Position numbers and translations under genes: made by a program. The notes beneath the pieces were generated by a model. The model searched no databases. It was not told the origin of the DNA and saw nothing but the letters and a program-made list of their open reading frames with translations. From positions 2,609,440 through 2,673,439 of the forward strand of contig NZ_CP035493.1 of assembly GCF_004135385.1 (NCBI RefSeq): 64,000 nucleotides of DNA. The letters run 5' to 3'. Source of the stretch: Xylanimonas protaetiae (GTDB lineage: Bacteria > Actinomycetota > Actinomycetes > Actinomycetales > Cellulomonadaceae). This document shows, piece after piece, positions 58,521 to 64,000 of this stretch (positions within the stretch are counted from its first letter, which is position 1; each line of letters starts with the position of its first letter).

Positions 58521-59416
58521 CGCAGGTGCCTCCCGGTCAGGTCGAGGAACACGTCCTCGAGCGTCCGGCGGCCGGTGGCCACCTGGGCGTCGGTGACGCC
58601 CTGCGCGGCGAGCCAGGCGGTCAGCGCGGCGACGTCGACGCCGGGTGGGGCGGTGAACCGCACGGTCGCCTGGGTGCCGGCGTCGGGCGCCGCGGCGAGC
58701 AGCTCGCCCACCGCGCCCGAGGCGATGACCCTGCCGTGGTCGACGACGTGGACGACGTCGGCGAGCGCCTCGGCCTCGTCCATGAGGTGCGTCGTGAGGA
58801 CGACGGCGACGCCGTCGGACCGCAGCTCGGCGACGAGGTCCCACACGGCGTGGCGGGACTGCGGGTCCATGCCGGCGCTGGGCTCGTCGAGGAAGACGAG
58901 CTCGGGGCGTCCGACGACGGCGCAGGCGAGCGCGAGGCGCTGCCGTTGCCCGCCGGACAGGCGGCGCACGGAGGTGCGCGCGAAGCTCGCGAGACCCAGC
59001 CGGTCGACGAGCTCGCCGACGTCGCGGGGGGAGGCGTACATCGCGGCGACGTGCCGCAGCACCTCCAGGGCGCGGGCGCCGGAGGGCAGGCCGCCGTCCT
59101 GGAGCATCACCCCGACGCGCGGGCGCAGCGCGGCGGCGTCGGAACGGGGGTCGCGTCCCAGCACGTGGACGGTCCCGGCGTCAGGAAGACGGAGACCCTC
59201 GCAACACTCGATGGTCGTGGTCTTGCCCGCGCCGTTGGGGCCGAGGACGGCGGTGACCTCGCCGCGGCGGGCGGTCAGCGAGAGCCCGTCGACGACGGCG
59301 CGGCCGCCGTACCTCTTGACCAGCCCGTTCACGACCAGGGCGGCCTCGCCCCGCGTGGCGGTGGCGTCCGCGGGCGCGTCGAGGCGCGTCGGGGTGCTCG
59401 CGGCGGGGGTGGTCAC
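58517..59416 (-). CDS. ABC exporter ATP-binding protein
   Basis: The 299-residue ATPase has Walker A AVLGPNGAGKTTTIECCEGL, signature LSGGQRQRLALACAVVGR and Walker B ELVFLDEPSAGMDPQSRHAV. The C-terminal domain resembles daunorubicin-type exporters. The GTG at 59416 lies 6 nt after a TACGAT -10 element (59428-59423), so it is taken as a leaderless start instead of the in-frame ATG at 59479. It is divergent from sufR. Confidence 0.88.
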   Translation of the reverse strand: MTTPAASTPTRLDAPADATATRGEAALVVNGLVKRYGGRAVVDGLSLTARRGEVTAVLGPNGAGKTTTIECCEGLRLPDAGTVHVLGRDPRSDAAALRPRVGVMLQDGGLPSGARALEVLRHVAAMYASPRDVGELVDRLGLASFARTSVRRLSGGQRQRLALACAVVGRPELVFLDEPSAGMDPQSRHAVWDLVAELRSDGVAVVLTTHLMDEAEALADVVHVVDHGRVIASGAVGELLAAAPDAGTQATVRFTAPPGVDVAALTAWLAAQGVTDAQVATGRRTLEDVFLDLTGRHLR

Positions 59417-59472
59417 GCCGGGATCGTACGCGCCGGACCTGGCCGACCGGCCCGAGGTGAGGTAACCCTTGC

Positions 59473-59503
59473 TTGACATCCGGGATTACGCAACAGGTAT
59501 GTT
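59473..59503 (+). promoter_or_regulatory. Promoter candidate for the suf operon
   Basis: TTGACA (59473-59478) and TATGTT (59498-59503) are separated by 19 nt, longer than the ideal 17. It lies about 80 nt before the sufR GTG. No clear SufR palindrome is seen beyond the AT-rich TATGTTCCCTATAT tract. Confidence 0.5.
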
Positions 59504-59582
59504 CCCTATATCGCACGGCGCGCTCGGCATCACGCCGACCCGTGCGAGCCACCGGCACGACCACTAAGGGGAGGGGACGACT

Positions 59583-60326
59583 GTGACCACGCACGACGCC
59601 GCCCCGGTGCAGGGCGTGGACGAGTCCGCCGAGTCCACGCGCCGCCGCGTGCTGGAGCTCGTCGCGAGCGACGGCCCCGTCACGGCCGCCGAGCTCGCCG
59701 CCCGCCTGGGCCTCACGTCGGCCGGCGTCCGTCGCCACCTCGCGCAGCTCGAGGAGGAGGCCATGATCGCCGTGCACGCGACCCCCGGCCTCGCCCCCGT
59801 GAAGCGCGGGCGCCCCGCCCGCGCGTACGTCGTCGCCTCCGGCGGTCAGGCGGAGCTGCACGACGCGTACTCCGACATCGCCGTCCAGGCGCTGCGGCAC
59901 CTGCGCGCCGCCGGCGGCGACGCCGCCGTCGCGGGCTTCGCCACGCAGCGGTACGACGACGTCGTGGAGCGGCTCTCGCCGCTCCTGACGGCGACGGACC
60001 CGGCCGAGCGTGCCGTGCAGCTCGCTGCGGCGCTCTCGGACGAGGGCTACGCGGCGTCGGTCCGGCCCGTGGCGGCCGCCACGTTGGTGCCGATCGCCCA
60101 GCTGTGCCAGGGTCACTGCCCGGTCCAGCACGTCGCCGAGGAGTTTCCCGAGCTGTGCGAGGCGGAAGCCCGCGCGTTCTCGGAGCTGCTCGGCACGCAC
60201 GTCCAGCGTCTGGCCACGATCGCGGGCGGCGCGCACGCCTGTGTCACGAACCTCCCCCTGGGCACTGCCCTCCTGGGCGCAGCCCAGACCAGTGCCTCGG
60301 AGCAGATCCCGGAAGGAACACGATGA
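59583..60326 (+). CDS. sufR: Iron-sulfur-sensing repressor SufR
   Basis: The 247-residue protein has an N-terminal winged helix ([20 protein letters not shown], then [19 protein letters not shown]). The C-terminal part holds the cysteines expected to hold an Fe-S cluster: [20 protein letters not shown] and [12 protein letters not shown]. In mycobacteria and cyanobacteria SufR represses the suf operon when its cluster is loaded. The GTG start at 59583 is preceded by AGGGGAGGGG. The gene overlaps sufB (ATGA). Confidence 0.92.
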   Translation: MTTHDAAPVQGVDESAESTRRRVLELVASDGPVTAAELAARLGLTSAGVRRHLAQLEEEAMIAVHATPGLAPVKRGRPARAYVVASGGQAELHDAYSDIAVQALRHLRAAGGDAAVAGFATQRYDDVVERLSPLLTATDPAERAVQLAAALSDEGYAASVRPVAAATLVPIAQLCQGHCPVQHVAEEFPELCEAEARAFSELLGTHVQRLATIAGGAHACVTNLPLGTALLGAAQTSASEQIPEGTR

Positions 60327-61750
60327 CTGCACCTACGGAGCAGCGCACCGACGACGAGATCATCGCGTCGATCGGCTCGTACGAGTACGGCTGGCACGAC
60401 TCCGACGCCGCGGGCGCCAGCGCGCAGCGCGGCCTGTCGGAGGCCGTCGTGCGCAACATCTCGGCGCTCAAGAACGAGCCCGAGTGGATGCTCAACCAGC
60501 GCCTCAAGGCGCTGCGCCTGTTCGGCAAGAAGCCCATGCCCTCCTGGGGTGCGGACCTGTCGGGCATCGACTTCGACAACATCAAGTACTTCGTGCGGTC
60601 CACCGAGAAGCAGGCCTCCTCGTGGGAGGAGCTGCCCGACGACATCAAGGCGACCTACGACCGCCTGGGCATCCCCGAGGCGGAGAAGCAGCGCCTCGTC
60701 GCCGGCGTCGCCGCGCAGTACGAGTCCGAGGTCGTCTACCACCAGATCCGCGAGGACCTGGAGGCGCAGGGCGTCATCTTCGTCGACACCGACACGGGCC
60801 TGCGCGACTACCCGGAGCTCTTCCAGGAGTACTTCGGCACCGTGATCCCCTCCGGCGACAACAAGTTCGCCGCGCTGAACTCGGCCGTGTGGTCCGGCGG
60901 GTCGTTCGTCTACGTGCCGAAGGGCGTGCACGTCGAGATCCCGCTGCAGGCCTACTTCCGCATCAACACGGAGAACATGGGCCAGTTCGAGCGGACGCTG
61001 ATCATCGCGGACGAGGGCTCGTACGTGCACTACGTCGAGGGCTGCACCGCGCCGATCTACTCCAGCGACTCGCTGCACTCGGCCGTCGTCGAGATCATCG
61101 TCAAGAAGAACGCCCGCGTGCGGTACACGACCATCCAGAACTGGTCGAACAACGTGTACAACCTCGTGACCAAGCGGGCCACGGCCGCCGAGGGCGCCAC
61201 CATGGAGTGGGTCGACGGCAACATCGGCTCCAAGGTGACGATGAAGTACCCGGCGATCTACCTGCTCGGCGAGCACGCCAAGGGCGAGACGCTGTCGATC
61301 GCGTTCGCCGGCGAGGGCCAGCACCAGGACGCCGGCTCGAAGATGGTCCACGCGGCGCCCAACACGTCGTCGTCGATCATCTCGAAGTCGGTCGCGCGCG
61401 GCGGCGGGCGCACCTCGTACCGCGGCCTCGTGCAGATCCTCGAGGGTGCCTCGCACTCCGCGTCGAACGTGCTGTGCGACGCGCTGCTGGTCGACCAGAT
61501 CTCCCGCTCGGACACGTACCCGTACGTGGACGTCCGCGAGGACGACGTGTCGATGGGCCACGAGGCCACCGTGTCCCGCGTGAGCGAGGACCAGCTGTTC
61601 TACCTGATGTCCCGAGGCATGCCCGAGACCGAGGCCATGGCCATGATCGTGCGCGGGTTCGTCGAGCCCATCGCGCGCGAGCTGCCCATGGAGTACGCCC
61701 TCGAGCTGAACCGCCTCATCGAGCTGCAGATGGAAGGGTCCGTCGGCTGA
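60323..61750 (+). CDS. sufB: Fe-S cluster assembly scaffold SufB
   Basis: The 475-residue protein has [20 protein letters not shown] and [20 protein letters not shown], with the Cys of the assembly site, and [20 protein letters not shown]. It forms the SufBC2D scaffold with SufD and SufC, building clusters from SufS-derived sulfur. No intein is present, unlike in mycobacterial SufB. ATG 60323 follows GGAAGGA. It overlaps sufR and is separated from sufD by one base. Confidence 0.96.
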   Translation: MTAPTEQRTDDEIIASIGSYEYGWHDSDAAGASAQRGLSEAVVRNISALKNEPEWMLNQRLKALRLFGKKPMPSWGADLSGIDFDNIKYFVRSTEKQASSWEELPDDIKATYDRLGIPEAEKQRLVAGVAAQYESEVVYHQIREDLEAQGVIFVDTDTGLRDYPELFQEYFGTVIPSGDNKFAALNSAVWSGGSFVYVPKGVHVEIPLQAYFRINTENMGQFERTLIIADEGSYVHYVEGCTAPIYSSDSLHSAVVEIIVKKNARVRYTTIQNWSNNVYNLVTKRATAAEGATMEWVDGNIGSKVTMKYPAIYLLGEHAKGETLSIAFAGEGQHQDAGSKMVHAAPNTSSSIISKSVARGGGRTSYRGLVQILEGASHSASNVLCDALLVDQISRSDTYPYVDVREDDVSMGHEATVSRVSEDQLFYLMSRGMPETEAMAMIVRGFVEPIARELPMEYALELNRLIELQMEGSVG

Positions 61751-61751
61751 T

Positions 61752-62948
61752 ATGAGCCTCACCACCGATCACTCGCGTGCCGTCGCCGACGGTGCCCACT
61801 CGCACGGCGTCGTCGTCCCCGTCGGGTCGCGCGCCGAGCGTCTGACCTCCTTCCAGCTGGAAGACATCCCCGTGCCCACCGGGCGCGAGGAGGAGTGGCG
61901 CTTCAGCCCCGTCTCCCGCCTCCAGCCGCTGTTCGCCGACTCCCTCGCGGAGACGGGCGTCACCGTGACGGTGGATCCCGCCCCCGAGGTCAAGGTCGAG
62001 TCCGTCGCCCGCGACGACGCCCGGCTCGGGACGACCGGCAAGCCCGGCGACCGCACCGCCGTCACCGCGTGGAACGCGTTCACGCAGGCCACCGTCGTGA
62101 CGATCCCGGCCGAGGCCGTGGCGTCCGAGGTGACCGCCGTCCGCGTCGTCGGCGTGTCCAAGGACGCGACGGCCGCGCACCTCCTGATCCACGCCGAGCG
62201 GTTCTCCGAGGCCGTCGTCGTCGTGGACCACCACGGGGACGCGACGCTCAACGAGACCGTCGAGATCGTCGTCGACGAGGGCGCGCACCTGACCGTCGTC
62301 TCCGTCCAGGACTGGGAGGACGGGGCGGTCCACGCCTCGTCGCACCGCTCGACGATCGCCCGCGACGGCCGCCTCAAGCACGTCGTGGTCACCTTCGGCG
62401 GCGACGTCGTCCGCATCACCCCGGACGCCACGTTCACGGGCGAGGGTGCCGAGGTCGAGATGGACGGCCTGTACTTCGCCGACACCGACCAGCACCAGGA
62501 GCACCGCCTCTTCGTCGACCACGCGCAGCCCCGCTGCAAGTCGCGCGTGACCTACAAGGGTGCCCTCCAGGGCGTCGGCGCCCACACCGTGTGGGTCGGC
62601 GACGTGCTCATCCAGCACCACGCCGAGGGCACCGACACCTACGAGCTCAACCGCAACCTCGTGCTGACCGACGGCGCCCGCGCCGACTCGGTGCCCAACC
62701 TCGAGATCGAGACGGGCGAGATCGAGGGCGCCGGCCACGCCTCGGCGACCGGCCGGTTCGACGACGAGCAGCTCTTCTACCTGATGGCGCGCGGCATCCA
62801 CGAGGCCGACGCCCGACGCCTGGTGGTGCGCGGCTTCTTCGCCGAGCTCATCGAGCAGATCGGCGTCCCCGCCGTGCAGGACCGCCTGCTCGCGTCCATC
62901 GAGGCCGAGCTCGAGAAGTCCATGCGCGCCATCACGGGCCAGGCATGA
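61752..62948 (+). CDS. sufD: Fe-S cluster assembly protein SufD
   Basis: The 398-residue SufB paralogue starts MSLTTDHSRAVADGAHSHGV and has GREEEWRFSPVSRLQPLF at the N terminus and FDDEQLFYLMARGIHEADAR plus VVRGFFAELIEQIGVPAVQD at the C terminus. It is the structural partner of SufB in SufBC2D. It starts one base after the sufB stop and overlaps the Rieske gene (ATGA). Confidence 0.95.
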   Translation: MSLTTDHSRAVADGAHSHGVVVPVGSRAERLTSFQLEDIPVPTGREEEWRFSPVSRLQPLFADSLAETGVTVTVDPAPEVKVESVARDDARLGTTGKPGDRTAVTAWNAFTQATVVTIPAEAVASEVTAVRVVGVSKDATAAHLLIHAERFSEAVVVVDHHGDATLNETVEIVVDEGAHLTVVSVQDWEDGAVHASSHRSTIARDGRLKHVVVTFGGDVVRITPDATFTGEGAEVEMDGLYFADTDQHQEHRLFVDHAQPRCKSRVTYKGALQGVGAHTVWVGDVLIQHHAEGTDTYELNRNLVLTDGARADSVPNLEIETGEIEGAGHASATGRFDDEQLFYLMARGIHEADARRLVVRGFFAELIEQIGVPAVQDRLLASIEAELEKSMRAITGQA

Positions 62949-63286
62949 CCGCTCAGTACGCCTGCGCGGTGACCGACCTCGGCACGGAGGAGGCCCTGCT
63001 CGTCGAGCTCGACGGCATCGACGGCGCCTCGGTGCCGGTGGCGCTCATCCGCGACGCCGACGGCGAGTTCCACGCCATCAGCGACATCTGCTCGCACGGC
63101 GCCGTCTCGCTGTCCGACGGCGAGGTGACCGGCTGCCTCGTCGAGTGCTGGCTGCACGGCTCGCAGTTCGACGTCCGCACCGGCAAGCCCGTGCAGCTGC
63201 CGGCGATCAAGCCCGTGCCTGTCTATCCCGTGACGATCGACGGCGAGAAGGTTCTCGTCGACGTCGACGCCCCCGTTCTGAACTAA
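62945..63286 (+). CDS. Rieske [2Fe-2S] ferredoxin in the suf operon
   Basis: The 113-residue protein has both Rieske motifs, ICSHGAVSLSD and CWLHGSQFDVRTGKPVQLPA, so Cys-X-His and Cys-X2-His ligate a 2Fe-2S cluster. It resembles biphenyl/naphthalene dioxygenase ferredoxins. Its place between sufD and sufC is common in Actinobacteria and suggests it supplies electrons for assembly or is a dedicated client. ATG 62945 overlaps the sufD stop; sufC follows 16 nt later. Confidence 0.92.
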   Translation: MTAQYACAVTDLGTEEALLVELDGIDGASVPVALIRDADGEFHAISDICSHGAVSLSDGEVTGCLVECWLHGSQFDVRTGKPVQLPAIKPVPVYPVTIDGEKVLVDVDAPVLN

Positions 63287-63302
63287 ACCTGGAGTCACAG
63301 CT

Positions 63303-64000
<698 letters not shown>

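Overview
The window is chromosomal DNA of a high-GC actinobacterium. The 16S and 23S rRNA signatures, the gene orders and the abundance of GTG starts point to the order Micrococcales, most likely something close to Cellulomonadaceae or Promicromonosporaceae. No species is claimed, because that would need a 16S search. Nearly everything is core genome; the one clear mobile element is an IS near 33 kb.

Layout. (1) 0-2.2 kb: tail of infC, then rpmI, rplT and a SpoU-type rRNA/tRNA methyltransferase. (2) 2.2-4.7 kb: a VOC protein, a frameshifted GH16-like protein, frameshifted thpR and a YbjN-domain protein. (3) 4.8-8.5 kb: pheST. (4) 8.5-11.9 kb, minus strand: a methyltransferase with an internal gap, a broken small ORF, a quinone oxidoreductase, an F420-type LLM oxidoreductase and a trans-aconitate methyltransferase. 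(5) 11.9-20.3 kb: arginine biosynthesis argC-J-B, a dedA gene, then argD-F-R-H. Two near-identical ARG boxes overlap the -10 elements in front of argC and argD. (6) 20.3-23 kb: a small P-loop kinase, a 3-methyladenine glycosylase and tyrS. (7) 23-28.9 kb: a complete 16S-23S-5S operon with two promoter candidates, RNase III-type processing stems and a terminator. (8) 29-45 kb: a conserved actinobacterial block holding a repeat-rich TPR protein, HAD phosphatase, 70-aa protein, tlyA, nadK, recN, steA, steB, a MraY-like protein and murJ. It is interrupted after the HAD gene by a 1764-bp IS1634/IS1549-type element inside a 207-bp direct repeat, and by a two-gene DUF6318/PKD lipoprotein pair. (9) 45.3-49.1 kb: pyrG, a NUDIX hydrolase, a tandem GNAT and a VOC protein. 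(10) 49.2-54.4 kb: a SARP/BTAD/NB-ARC regulator convergent with a DrrAB-type ABC exporter whose upstream region has 11-bp-phased heptamers. (11) 54.5-56.7 kb: an MFS exporter and a TetR regulator, divergent, sharing two inverted copies of one operator. (12) 56.7-64 kb: ctaA and an ABC exporter, divergent from sufR-sufB-sufD-Rieske-sufC (sufC cut by the window edge).

Themes. Translation and rRNA biology (infC, rpmI, rplT, pheST, tyrS, rrn, tlyA) and envelope or division genes (steAB, murJ, MraY-like) dominate. Regulation is unusually readable: ARG boxes, paired TetR operators, SARP-like direct repeats, and a recurrent leaderless promoter (TANNNT-like -10, then 6-8 nt, then the start codon) in front of at least eleven genes. 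Six genes, including argC and argH, are broken by what looks like one missing G or C in a short G/C run. That pattern suggests sequencing or assembly error rather than real gene decay. Nothing here proves a wholly new system. The best candidates for follow-up are the two-tier GGFR-repeat protein beside the rRNA operon, the SARP-heptamer-exporter module and the long IS target duplication.
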